A stretch of DNA of 64,000 bases, from contig CM028335.1 in assembly GCA_016647705.1 (NCBI GenBank), positions 4,645,501 to 4,709,500 of the forward strand, written 5' to 3'. Below the pieces are notes generated by a model that was given only the letters and a program-made list of their open reading frames with translations, was not told the DNA's origin and searched no databases. Made by a program: the position numbers and the translations under genes. Shown in pieces: positions 1 to 11,275 of the stretch. The number at the start of each line of letters is the position of its first letter. Position 1 is the stretch's first letter. The stretch comes from Eucommia ulmoides. Lineage: Eukaryota; Streptophyta; Magnoliopsida; Garryales; Eucommiaceae.

Positions 1-1511
1 CTTACCTAAACGCAACCTTATGGAGTTATGACATTGATGACTTGGTCACCCAAGTGAAAAAGACCTTCACATGCTCGCCAGGAAACAACTCTTGACAGTT
101 ATAAAAGGTACATCTCTTAAAACTTGCATGCATTGTTTACCGGTAAACAACATAGAGTTGCATTTCAAAAGTTGAATTCATCTAGAAGACATCATCATTT
201 GGATTTGGTGCATATAGATGTTTGTTTCATTAAAGATAAAACATTTGGTGGTACTTCATATTTTGTTACATTTTTTATGATTTTTCTCAAACAAATGTTT
301 ATCTATTATTTAAAAACTAAAGAATAGGTATTGGACGTGTTCAAGCATTTTCACGCCAAAGTTGAAAGAGAAACATGAAAGCAGCTCAAGTGTGTGCGTG
401 CATATAGTGGTGGTGAATACAGAGGCCTATTTGAAGAATACTGCAGGAAATGCGATATCAGATTTGAGAAAAGTGTGCCTGAGATTCCTTAGTATAATGG
501 AGTTGTCATGAGAATGAACCAGACTATTTGTGAATGAATCAATTATATGCTTTCTCATGCAAAGTTGATTAAATCATTTTGGAGTAAGGGAATGAGAACC
601 GTAGTTGACTTGATCAATTTGTCTCCATCAATTCCTTTGGAGGAAGATATCCCAAAAAGTGTGTGGATTGGAAATGACATCTCCTACAAGCATTTGAGGG
701 TATTTGGATGTCAAACATTTGTTCATATCCCGAAAGATGAGAGGTATAAGCTTAATGACAAGACAAAGCAATGTATATTCTTGGATTACGAGCATGAGAA
801 ATTTGGCTACAGATTGTGGGATCCAGTTGATAGAAAAATGATACGTAGCAGGGACATGATTTTCCTTGAAGATCAGACTATCGAGGATGTCGAGAAAGGT
901 GTAAAACCAAAATCATCTGCCGAGTATCCAGTCAACATAGATTCAGTTTCAATACCCATAACAGATCCACCAGAAGAGCAGCCCTGTGAGATTATCAATG
1001 ACGCACATGTCGGTGATAAAATAGTGCACGAGCAACCACTTCCACCTCCTCTAGTTGATATTCAATTAAGAATGTCCAATAGGGATCAAAGGACTTCTAT
1101 AAAAATACAAGATTAATGAGTATGTGATGCTTACAGATGGAGGAAAGCTATAAAACTAAGAAGAAGCCGTATCGAGTGAAAACAAAAATGAGTAGAGTAA
1201 AACCATGCAAAAAGAGAAGAAATCTTTGCAAGAGAACTACATTTTTGACTTAGTATAATTTCTTAAAAGTAAGAGAAGTTTAAATAAAAAATGGTTTTAC
1301 AAATTGAAATTTGAAGAGACTAACTCACGTCTGTAGTCCCATAAGATTCATGATGTGTTGGATATGAAGTTACTACAGTTCAAGAAGATAAACACAAATA
1401 AGAATAGTTCAGATGTGATGACAAAAATTCTTCTGGGACAGAAGCTTGAGAGTTGCAGAGAGAGAGAGATAGCAGGTCTCCTCTATTTCCCCACATGAGC
1501 TGGAGGGGGAG
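1..1511 (+). mobile_element. Ty1/copia (Tork-like) retrotransposon remnant, integrase to 3' end
   Basis: Degenerate copia polyprotein, entering from the left edge. The GAG-pre-integrase and integrase core are readable from about 130 to 1115, broken by stops near 327, 376, 491 and 536. Recognisable pieces are LDLVHIDVC, GGEYRGLFEEYC and the integrase C-terminal block SYKHLRVFGCQTFVHIPKDE; the longest open piece is 547-1116. After about 1130 the frame decays. Most of the reverse transcriptase is missing: the sequence passes from an RT-leader-like piece straight to NSSDVMTKILLG, which resembles the RNase H tail (about 1400-1440). A purine tract at about 1498-1511 (CTGGAGGGGGAGA) looks like the polypurine tract. 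The family is clear; the lineage (Tork/Tnt1-like) is inferred from the integrase motifs. It cannot make protein. Confidence 0.85.
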
Positions 1512-1624
1512 ATTGGTCTTGGGCCTCTCTCATCTCAAAAGTTAACTTATGAGGTGAGATTTTCCCTCATACTTATAATCTGACCACCAACTCCTTCCAC
1601 ATTTGATGTGGATAAACCCAATAA
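1512..1624 (-). mobile_element. TRIM-type LTR, solo, minus orientation
   Basis: The reverse complement begins GGGTTTATCCACATC and carries GTTGGTGGTCAGATTATAAG, TGAGGGAAAATCTCACCTCA and AAGTTAACTTTTGAGATGAG. These match in order the LTR units of the tandem TRIM array at 46488-47042. Orientation is assigned from that array, where a primer-binding-like TGGTATCAG follows the LTR on the plus strand. No primer site or second LTR lies beside this copy, so it reads as a solo LTR. It sits directly after the copia polypurine tract, so it could instead be a relic 3' LTR of that copia family with related sequence. Confidence 0.6.
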
Positions 1625-2683
1625 TATATACAACAATTTTCTTTTCTTTTTTTGTAAAATCTCAAAATTGTATAAATTTGTAATTGTATATACTTTTTTG
1701 CCCAGAAACTATATTTAGAATGTTGAATAAAACGCGATGCTATTTTTCTTTGTTATGGTGTGTAAAACATTATTTCAGGTGTCAGTTGTTAATTTTTTTT
1801 TGGAACAACATATAAATTGTAATTTAAATGATTATTTAATGTAATGAATAAACTTACCTAATCAATCAAACCCTTCTCAATGAAGAACATTTTTCGTTGT
1901 TGACTGTGAAACAATGGTGTATACCAAGAGTTCTATGAAAACCAAAAATCCTAATACGACTGACGATCTCGCCGTCCTCAAGGATTCAGGTTGGTTTTCG
2001 TCCAAAATTTATTTATTTTTCTTTCATCACAATTCAATAGAAAAATCAAACCGTGTATCATCATCGGCTTTAAATTGAGTATGTTGTGATTGTCGTTCAC
2101 ATTCTAAATTTTTTTACTAAACATGCCAACATCCGTATCCACGACATTTTAATCTGTCTTTCTTGAGATGTGATTCTTCTCATTCAGTATTTTACGTTTG
2201 GAACCTATATCTTTTGCTTAATGTTGAATTCAACATCTGATGATGTTGTTGCAGCCTATGGATATCTATTTCTCCTTGTGGGGATTGAATGAGGACTAAT
2301 CAAAGTATAGAGGGGGGTAAAGGACAATGTTGCCTAACAAAAACCCGAAGTGTGAATGTTACAATTCTAACCTAACACACAACTTGGATTGGTAGTTGAG
2401 TTGGACATATTTCTTATTTAACAATGACAGTTGCCACGTAAATGGACACCAAATGTGAAGATAGTGACGACCATAGTAGTGTGGAAATTAGAAAACAAGT
2501 AGCACACTACGTTAATGAAATCATCATTGGAGGCTCCAATGATTGAGTTTTGAATATTATTTTTGACCCATTTGAAATGAAATTTCAATACATGGGTTGG
2601 TAGGATTAAATTTAATTTTTCCTAAACTTAATTACAGTAAAAAAAAATGTACTCGTGCACAGATTTAGAACTATATAAGACAT
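1625..2683. other. Gene-free AT-rich stretch with one tiny candidate ORF
   Basis: No recognisable gene or transposon ends. The only coding-like signal is a possible two-exon micro-ORF at 1914-2292, listed separately. Confidence 0.6.
1914..2292 (+). CDS. Possible two-exon micro-ORF, 38 aa, unrecognised
   Basis: ATG at 1914 opens 25 codons plus one base. A plausible donor follows (GATTCAG|GTTGG at 1989/1990) and a plausible acceptor (TTGTTGCAG|CC at 2254/2255); splicing would give 12 more codons and a TGA at 2290-2292. The product would have a charged N-terminal half and a short hydrophobic end (GYLFLLVGIE). I do not recognise it. It may be the surviving start of a decayed gene, or chance. It is reported only because donor, acceptor and frame agree. 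Confidence 0.15.
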
Positions 2684-2686
2684 TAA

Positions 2687-3474
2687 CGGCTTGTTTAGTT
2701 AAACAGAATGTAATGATGGTAGAATAAAATAAAAGAAGTAATGGAATGAGAGAATGGATGGAATAAAATTGTCAATAGAATCACTATTTCATTTACTTGT
2801 TTAGTTAGTATGGAATGGGGGAATGAATAAAATAATAAAATATAATAAAATTCTCATTATGCCATTATAATAAAATTTTATTATATTTTACTATTCCATT
2901 CATTCACTCATTTTATTATATTTCACTATTTTATTCAATTTTCAGTTTCTGTTTTCAATTTTTAATTTGTATTATTAATTTTCAGTTTCTGTTCTCAATT
3001 TTTTTTTTCTCCAATTTTTTGTTCTCAATTTTCTATTCTCTAATTTTCTATTTATGTTCTCAATTTTCAATTCTCCAATTTTCTATTCTCAATTTTCAAT
3101 TTTTGTTCTCAATTTTTCAATTCTCTAATTTTCAGTTTATATTTTCAATTTTTAGTTTATGATATCAATTTTCTGTTTCTGTTCTTAATTTTTTGTTCCT
3201 ATTCTTAATTTTCTAGTTCTTCAATTTATGTTTCTGTTCTCTAATTTCTGGATTGGGCTGAATCATCGACGATTTTTTTTTTTTGTAATTTTAGTTTTGA
3301 TTCAATTGGATTGGATTTGATTCCGTCTCATTTAAAATGGAATCTCATTCCTTTGATTTTTATTCCAATAGAATCACAAAATGTGACTTCCTTGGGGAAC
3401 CAAACAACGGAATAGAAATCAAGGGCAGAATGCGATTACATTCCACACCCGATTCTGTCCAACCAAACATGTCG
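2687..3474. mobile_element. PIF/Harbinger-like MITE (family H) with internal minisatellite
   Basis: A TAA duplication flanks the element (2684-2686 and 3475-3477). The left end is CGGCTTGTTTAGTTAAACAG; the right end read in reverse is CGACATGTTTGGTTGGACAG, an imperfect terminal inverted repeat. The interior is non-coding. From about 2930 to 3240 it contains a degenerate minisatellite built on TTCTCAATTTTC with TTTCTGTT variants. The element at 53836-54871 has the same ends and the same repeat on the other strand. The 3-bp TWA target is typical of PIF/Harbinger derivatives. Confidence 0.75.
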
Positions 3475-3477
3475 TAA

Positions 3478-4276
3478 CGACTCGTTTGGTTAAATGGAAT
3501 AGAATCGAGATAGAATACAATAAGAGAAATATTAAAATGGATTTACCAATAAAATCACTATTTATCAATTCTTTTGTTTGGTTGCTATTATATGCTTAAA
3601 GTAATAGAATGATAATTCTCTCATATATATCGATTTTGAGGTCAAAGTCATTAAATATACCAAATAATAGATTCATAGTGTATTTTTTTTCCTAAAAACT
3701 TACTGAAACAATTATGAAGTCGTCTATATATTAATGAGGGTAAAAATTCGCACATTAAAAATTAACATTCCCTTTTCAGTGTATTTTCTCTCTCTAACTA
3801 CTCATTTCTTCAAAATTTATAATCTCAATTTTTACTCCCTAGCACATTTTTCTCTCTCAATTGCTTCCTAATAACATTATCTATCTAGAATTGACTCTCT
3901 CAGTAATATATTAATAATGTATAATTTATTTACATAATTTTATATCTAGTATTTTTTTTTTTCAAATTTTTATATGTAGACACGTTCTCTTTACATTTTT
4001 TTACAATCAATTTATTTATTCTTTCTCTAAAAATATATTTTAAATATTTGTTCTCGATAAGTTTTTGTATTTGATATTTTTTTTAAATTACAAAAATTCA
4101 TTCCAATAGAATGATGAGTGTCGTTCCACTCCTTGAAGTAAGGAATGTCATTCCACCATTTTTTATTCTAGTGGAATCGAAGTTTTTTATTCCATTATTT
4201 AAACAAACGAGAGAATGAAATTAGTAGTGGAATTGTGATTCTATTCCAAATGGATTCCATCCAACCAAACACTACC
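3478..4276. mobile_element. Second PIF/Harbinger-like MITE, abutting the first
   Basis: The left end CGACTCGTTTGGTTAAATGG pairs with the reversed right end GGTAGTGTTTGGTTGGATGG. TAA lies on both sides (3475-3477, shared with the previous element, and 4277-4279). The interior is AT-rich and non-coding, without the minisatellite. The shared TAA means one element inserted exactly at the target duplication of the other. Confidence 0.7.
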
Positions 4277-4279
4277 TAA

Positions 4280-5389
4280 GGATTTCCCCTGCATGAAGAC
4301 ATTACATCGATTTTCAAATTTATAAATGTTAAAAAAAAAAAAAATAACTAATAAAGTATCAATATGAAACTTAAGAGATATAAAAATACAATTTAACACA
4401 ATTCTTTTTAAATTTTATTATAATATAATCTCATTTATCTATTCTCTTCAAATCAATAGAGACGGTCCAAAAAAAAATTGAAAAATTCATGCTTTATTTA
4501 TTCTATTGGAGTACTTTTAGGTGTCATCATTTTCATGATTCATTCTTTTAGGCCTTTCTACCATATTTTTTCGAGTATTTCAATGTTTTAAGAGGAAACT
4601 TATGTTTCGCGGCCTATAATATCACCAAAAAACATTCAACTAACCCTCTTGATTAATTGCTCAAAACATTAGCTATGGCCTTCTATAATTTTCGACTCTA
4701 TCTTTCTAAAAATAATATATCAGATCTCTTGTCATTTACAACCGAACGCATAAATCAGCTGATGATAGATTATTTTAACTTAACCAAGATCCTTGATTCG
4801 AGACTTAAGATTGCAACTCTGTTAAAACTTTGTGAGGAGAGTTTTACTGTCTTTGTAGTCCGACCCGACTCGATTCAGATTAGTCGAAACCTAATGTAAT
4901 TATCGGATACCGAAAGTTTATACCCAAAAAAACAAAAAAGATCTCGGCATTTGAAGAAAGCAACATGGAGATCCCAACCGAGTGAAAATTTTAAAGTACC
5001 ATTAACAATAACTATTATTTTAAATAAATATAATATTAAAAAATAAAAAAATAAATATTGATGCTTGTACAAAAACAAACAATAATGTGAAACTTAAAAA
5101 ACAAAAATCTTCTTCACATTTCACAACAATAAAAACAAGAGAGAATAAAAATAAAGTAATCCTAACCCTAAATCTTCTTCTCATTGTTCAATTTCTTCTT
5201 CTTTTATTTGTTTAGTCTTTTTCCCTACTTTTTTTTTATCACGTATTTTTTTTTCTCAATTTGAAAACATTTTTTTATTTTTCTCAATTTCCAATTCGTT
5301 TGTCATGTTGCTATCACGATAATTAAATTAGAAGGAAAATCAATGAAATTTGTTAAAATTAATTTAATTATTATGATTTTAGTCGTGTT
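4280..5389. other. Gene-free AT-rich intergenic DNA
   Basis: Only short chance ORFs, A/T runs and no recognisable repeat ends. Confidence 0.6.
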
Positions 5390-6111
5390 CAAGTATACGT
5401 GGTTTAATCAAGTATACGTGTTCACCGCCTGAGCCAGATTTTGCCACGTCACTAGCGCCACGTTAGCAACGACTTAGGTAGTCCGATGAATATACAACCC
5501 GAGACGCCTACTTAGGTCGGTCAACATGAAGCACTCGGATCTTCAAGCAGTGATATCATCGGAGTATCGCTGCAAAGGGCAGGCCGACGGGCCCAACCCG
5601 ACCTGCCACTCGTTGCGGAGGCCGACCTATCTCTCTTGACAGGCTTGGCCCACGGGCTTCACTATCTATAGTGTAACTGCCCTTAGCTCTAATCCACCGT
5701 GTCGCTCACGCGCCTGATTACTTAGCGCTAAACCGAGTTTAAGACCCTAATCTTGCAGAACTCTAATCACTCTTCTGCCTATAAATAGGAGGCTTCGCTA
5801 GCACATTTGAGAGAGAAAAAATCCGCCACAGATTGCCTAAACAGGTCGAGGTAATAATCTCCAAACGACCTGATTTCTTCTCCCAAGCTCTTATTCTCAT
5901 GCCGGAGGAGGCACGCCGGGAATATCCCGGCCCGTCCTGTGTGCGGGTAACAGATCGGAGCTCAGCCCAAACAACGACTAGGACGACAGGCCGGACAACG
6001 CACGTCCAATTTGGACCCAGGATTCCAATTTGCTATTTCGAGAATAACTTCAACCCTCTTCGAAGGATAACCGGACTATAGTTCTGGTCGGATCAATTCC
6101 TGATGCCAACA
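5390..6111 (+). mobile_element. Probable solo LTR of a gypsy-type element
   Basis: A GC-richer block with the composition and signals of a long plant LTR: a TATAAATA box at 5780-5787, a purine-rich leader just after it (GAGAGAGAAAAAATCCGCCAC), and an end reading GATCAATTCCTGATGCCAACA at about 6091-6111. Such ends often precede a gypsy primer site, but here no primer site and no coding follow. The left end is not fixed and no target duplication was found. Confidence 0.5.
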
Positions 6112-6858
6112 ACAATGATATTAAAATGACCGACGACTTAATTCAATGAAAAGTACAAAATAGGACATGGCCATTTTTCCTGGCAAATTCTTGCCGGCAA
6201 ATATTAGTTGACGACGTGCTTGACTTCCGCACCCCCAGAGTGCACGGGCAATTCCCGGTTGCCGGTAAAAATACATGTATCGATCCGGTGGTAGGTGGCG
6301 CTTTGCAGTCGTGACGGTGGTTGGTGATCACAACGCCCCAAGTCAAGACACACGTTTTGCCACGTAGGATTTTCTCAGTCAATTTCTTGTTTCTACCTGC
6401 ATAAATTGACAAACATACCCTTAAAACCCCTGTACCCTTTGCGCCCCCTCCCCCCCCCTCTTTTTTTTTCGATAAAGTATTATTTCTCCAAATTAATTTG
6501 TGTGCACTTCAACTAATTACTTCTCTAGATAATTTAATAGCACATTCCTTCACATTAATCTGATATATTCAGAATTAAATTTAATATTTAATTACTGGAG
6601 TATTTTTTTTAAAAATCAAATCCTGATTAATAAGGAAATAGTTGATAACTCGTTGACAACAACATTAAAACTCGTGGGTCCCCCACCCCTTATTCTAATT
6701 CCTCCCAACAACCACAAAGCAAACCCAATCTAATAACTCTATCGCTATTTTCTATTAAATCCTCCAAATCAACTGTATTTAATTGTTATCGGCCATTTAA
6801 AGAACTCCATTAGCCATTGGTGTATACCAATAGTTACAGAGGAAAAGTTGCTTCTCTC
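6112..6858 (+). promoter_or_regulatory. Upstream and 5' leader region of the PHT4-type gene
   Basis: Non-coding DNA before the transporter start codon. It holds ACGTG/CACGT cores (GACGACGTGCTTGAC near 6211, GCCACGTAGG near 6360) of the kind bound by bZIP/bHLH factors, and a C-run at about 6442-6460. Transcription start and TATA box cannot be placed with confidence. The open frame upstream of the ATG begins at TTG (6817) and is treated as leader. Confidence 0.4.
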
Positions 6859-7324
6859 ATGGCGGCCGTTACGCCAACCAAAGCTCGGTTACAAACTTCC
6901 TTCCCAAATTATCCAAATCTATTCAAAGCCCATTTCAATTCGATCAATTTAAGGAAAACCCATCTGGGATTCCGACCAAATTTTCATAAAAAATGGGCGA
7001 ATTTATCACTGGGTGGTGGTGGTGGTGGTGGGTTGGAGAGAACAGGGAAAACAGAGTATTATACCTGTGGGAAGGAGAGAGAGAAGAAAAAGAGAGGAGG
7101 AGGAATGGTGAGGTGTGCGGCGGAGGGGATAGAGAGGGGGATTTTCGTGGGAGGAAGAGGACAAGAAGGTAGTTTTGCGGTGCCGGAGAGGTTCAAGGTG
7201 GTGGCTTTAATGGCGTGCGTCATGTGCTTGTGCAATGCCGATAGGGTGGTCATGTCGGTCGCCGTCGTTCCCCTGGCCGCCAAGCACGGCTGGAGCAGCT
7301 CCTTTCTTGGCATCGTCCAGGTAT

Positions 7325-7362
<38 letters not shown>

Positions 7363-10300
7363 CTAAATTTTTTTAGTTTCGACTCGTTCTCCTACCTGCA
7401 ATTTTTTTTTCACAAGAAAACAGTGTATAAAAGAATATTGAGAGGTGTAATGTTAATTTGTTTGAGAAATAGGGGGTTGAAAATTAAATTATTGATCGAC
7501 CGCGACTATTTTTTTTAATAAAATCACGAGTATTTCTATATTCACACAATATGTGAGACTAATTTCGTTCAAGTGCATGACTGTCGTTTTCAATAATTAT
7601 TTTTTCGGAGATTCGAATCCTAACTCAAAACGGACTTTACCTCTTGTTGGTCGGCCGCCACCTTTGATAGCCAAGTACAAACCCTAAGGCGGCAGACATC
7701 ATCTTTTTACAATGCCACATGTCAAAATTAGAATCATATGAAGGGCACTACTCTTCCTCCCGAAGGACCATAAGCGGCGGATCCGCGTTGCAAAAATGTC
7801 ATTTTCCTTTTTGTAAATTTACATTTTCTACCCCAAATGTTTTATAACAATTCAATTAAAACCCATAAAATTTTATATAATTTTTTTTAACCCCTGTATT
7901 AAATTTTGCACAAGGTTGGTTGGTGGCAACCGGCAAGAAAATAGGTGGGGTTGGGTGCTTTATGTTGACATGCATCTACCACCAACAAATGCAACATTTA
8001 TTTATTTACTTTATTTATTTGACAAATAGCAAACTAAGTTGAATTTTAATGAAGTTGAGAAGAAATTGAATTTCTATTTTAAATTCATCTTCTAATGGAG
8101 AAAAAGATTTAGTTTCAAAAGCTTCCAATTTCACTACACGTTCAATTAATTTTTCAGTTTATGACTGTAAAATATTCTGTCAAACAGGTGCTTAGTGACC
8201 CTCTTGTGTGTGTATGTGTGTCTGCGTGTGCACGTATAACAATCTATGTAATGATTCTAATTTATTTAAATTTTTAAGATATTTTTAATATTAGATGGTT
8301 GGAGACATTTTCAATCATTGATTTTTAAATTTTTTTTTAAAATTAAATAACAAACTCTAAACAAAAGATATTTTCATGGTTAATTTATATAATTTATGCA
8401 ATAAATCATGAGATATTTTGTGAGACATTTTTTATGGTTATAAATATTTTTAACTGTTGTTTTAGATTTTGTTGAAAAATTTAATAATGACTTTTAACAA
8501 AATATATTTTGATGATTAATATATTTGTTAATACCTACTTTTGATGATTAATATATTTAAAATTAGTATATGTGAGCACATATTAGTCAATACCTACTTC
8601 AACAAAAGTGACGTAAGGTTTGGTAGCAAGGAATTCAAGCTATGAAATTTGAATTGGAATTTAAAAACTATTGAATTTTTTTATTATTATTATTATTATT
8701 AATTTGATCTCATTCTTAAGGAATTAAGGAAAGTTCGCTTATTTTTCTCTTTTACTGACGTATGTATAGTCATCGTTTTTATGGGGATACATATTCTCGT
8801 CGGTGGTGGGTGGGGCATTGGTGGACAAATACGGCGGAAAAAGAGTGATTGGTTGGGGTGTGGGGTTGTGGTCTTTGGCTACTCTCCTCACGCCGTGGGC
8901 GGCAAATCACTCCACCACCAGTCTCTTGGCGGTTCGTGCTTTCTTTGGACTTGCCGAAGGAGTTGCTCTTCCTTCCATGAACATCCTCTTATCAAGGTAA
9001 TTTTTCTTTTCTTTTCTTTTCTTTTCCAAGTAGTGTTGTTCATGGTCGGGCTCGGGTCACACCGGGCCTTAGTAGGTCTTATAAAAAGATTTAGCAAGGC
9101 CCTAAGCCCGGCCTAAGCCAAAATTCGGGCTTTAAACAATAGCAATGCTGACCTTACACAAATATGGTCTTACCCAAGCAAAAATCATGGCTTTAAACAG
9201 TAGCACAAGTCATGGCCCGCCCGACCTTGTCTCTTATAACTGTTTTGCACATGTGACGCATGTATTTCAAATATTATATATATACATTATATTATATGTA
9301 TTGATAGGCTAGTTAAAGTTGTCCGGTTTTTCGCATATATAGAAAAATTGCGTCTGGATATAACGTGGATATAACGTAGATTCATAAGACTTTCTAACAC
9401 TTAAAATTGAAATTCGACCTTTAATATAAACGAGTTTAAACTTTATAAAAATAATTTTCACTAATTTTAATTTTTTTTTTTTTGGGTTAGGTGGTTTCCA
9501 AACCATGAAAGGGCCACGGCGGTGGGAATATCAATGGGTGGATTTCATCTCGGAAACGTCGTCGGATTGATACTAACTCCGATAATGATGTCATCCATTG
9601 GAGTCGCGGGGCCTTTCTTTCTCTTCTCCTCTATTGGGGTGCTATGGCTGACGATATGGGCCACCCAGGTCACCAACGACCCGCAAGACAGCAATTCCAT
9701 TACCAAATCGGAGCTCCGGTTGATTCAAGCCGGAAAATCGGATTCTCCGGCGACCAAAGGCAAGCTTCCTCCTCTACGCCTCCTGCTCTCCAAATTGCCG
9801 ACATGGGCTATTATCGTCGCCAACATCACTAACAACTGGGTAAGTTTTTTCCTTTTTTATTTCTTATTTTTCGAGTGCAAAAAATAAAAAATATATTTAA
9901 AAAATAGGGATAATTGGTGATTAATCCCAAATAACGGGTGTCATTTGTGTGATCAAATCTGTGTAATTATATGTATGTTTGTAATATTAGTTACAACTAC
10001 AGAATACATGTAACTATATTACAGGTATTCGTATAATATTTGTTAGATATAATAAATATTTTACACACAAGTTAGATACGTATAGCTATGAGAATGTAGT
10101 GCGTGTATTAGGTCTTCTGTCTTTTTTTAATACGCGGGATTAAGATAAAACTTGCAATTAGGTATAAGATTTTTTTTTAATTAAAGGTAAAATAAGGAAT
10201 TTGCCACAAAAACACCTTCAAAAATATTATAAAATAATACCTAAAAAATTCTCTTAAATAAAAGGGTGTTTCGGTAACAGATCCTTTAATTTTTCTCTTA

Positions 10301-11225
10301 ATTTTAAAAACGTCATCTATCAAATTGTAACTTGTATTTTAGTCTGCACATTATAATAAGGTGGAAGGTCCAATAGACATACTTGTACTCTTGCAGTTAC
10401 ATATATCTAACTTGTGTATAAAATATTATTAAATTTAATAAATATTATACAAATACATGTAACTAATATTCACCATAATACAAATTTACTCAACAAACTC
10501 TCTCCACCCTCCACACGTAGTGCGTGAACATATGCGAGACTAACATGAAATCTAAATATGTGTTTTAAATTGGACAAATTACACCTGCTAATTGGGGCTA
10601 ATCGCCCAATTATCCATTAATAAAATAAACTTCATTCCCAATTTAATATATGTTGTTAATTACAGGGATACTTCGTTCTTCTCACGTGGATGCCTGTTTA
10701 TTTCAAAACGGTGAGTAATTTTTACCTCAATTACTAATAATTAATTTTTTTTTATTTTTTTTCAATTTCGATAATTTATTTTATTTTATTTTATTTTTTG
10801 GGGGTGAAAAATAGGTATTTAATGTGAACCTGAAGCAAGCGGCTTGGTTCAGCGCCATCCCTTGGGCAACAATGGCGGTGTCCGGATACATTGCCGGCGC
10901 GTCGTCGGATTTCTTAATCAAAGCAGGGTATCGATTAACGCTTGTCCGAAAAATCATGCAGGTAAACTACGAGGATGTATAAAAATAAATAAAAATCATA
11001 ATTCTTACCAAAATAAAATAAAAATTGATAAATAATCCACGAAATTAAAATTTTAGCCCGTACCACAATAATTTTTTTCTGAAAGTCCAAAGTTATTAAA
11101 AAAATACTGTAACTTTTGTAGCAGTTTTGAAATGTTGACAGTAATTTTGAACTTGTGAAAAAATTATTATAGCACGGGTTAAAATTTTAATTTTTTGAAC
11201 TAATCACAAAAAAAAATAAAAAAAG

Positions 11226-11275
<50 letters not shown>

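Noticed and set aside
6817..6858. Upstream extension of the transporter frame to 6817
   Set aside because: The frame begins at TTG, not ATG. The first in-frame ATG is 6859 and gives a normal plastid-type N-terminus.
7520..7640. tRNA-derived SINE in transporter intron 1
   Set aside because: GATTCGAATCC resembles a B box, but no A box at proper spacing, tail or target duplication was found.
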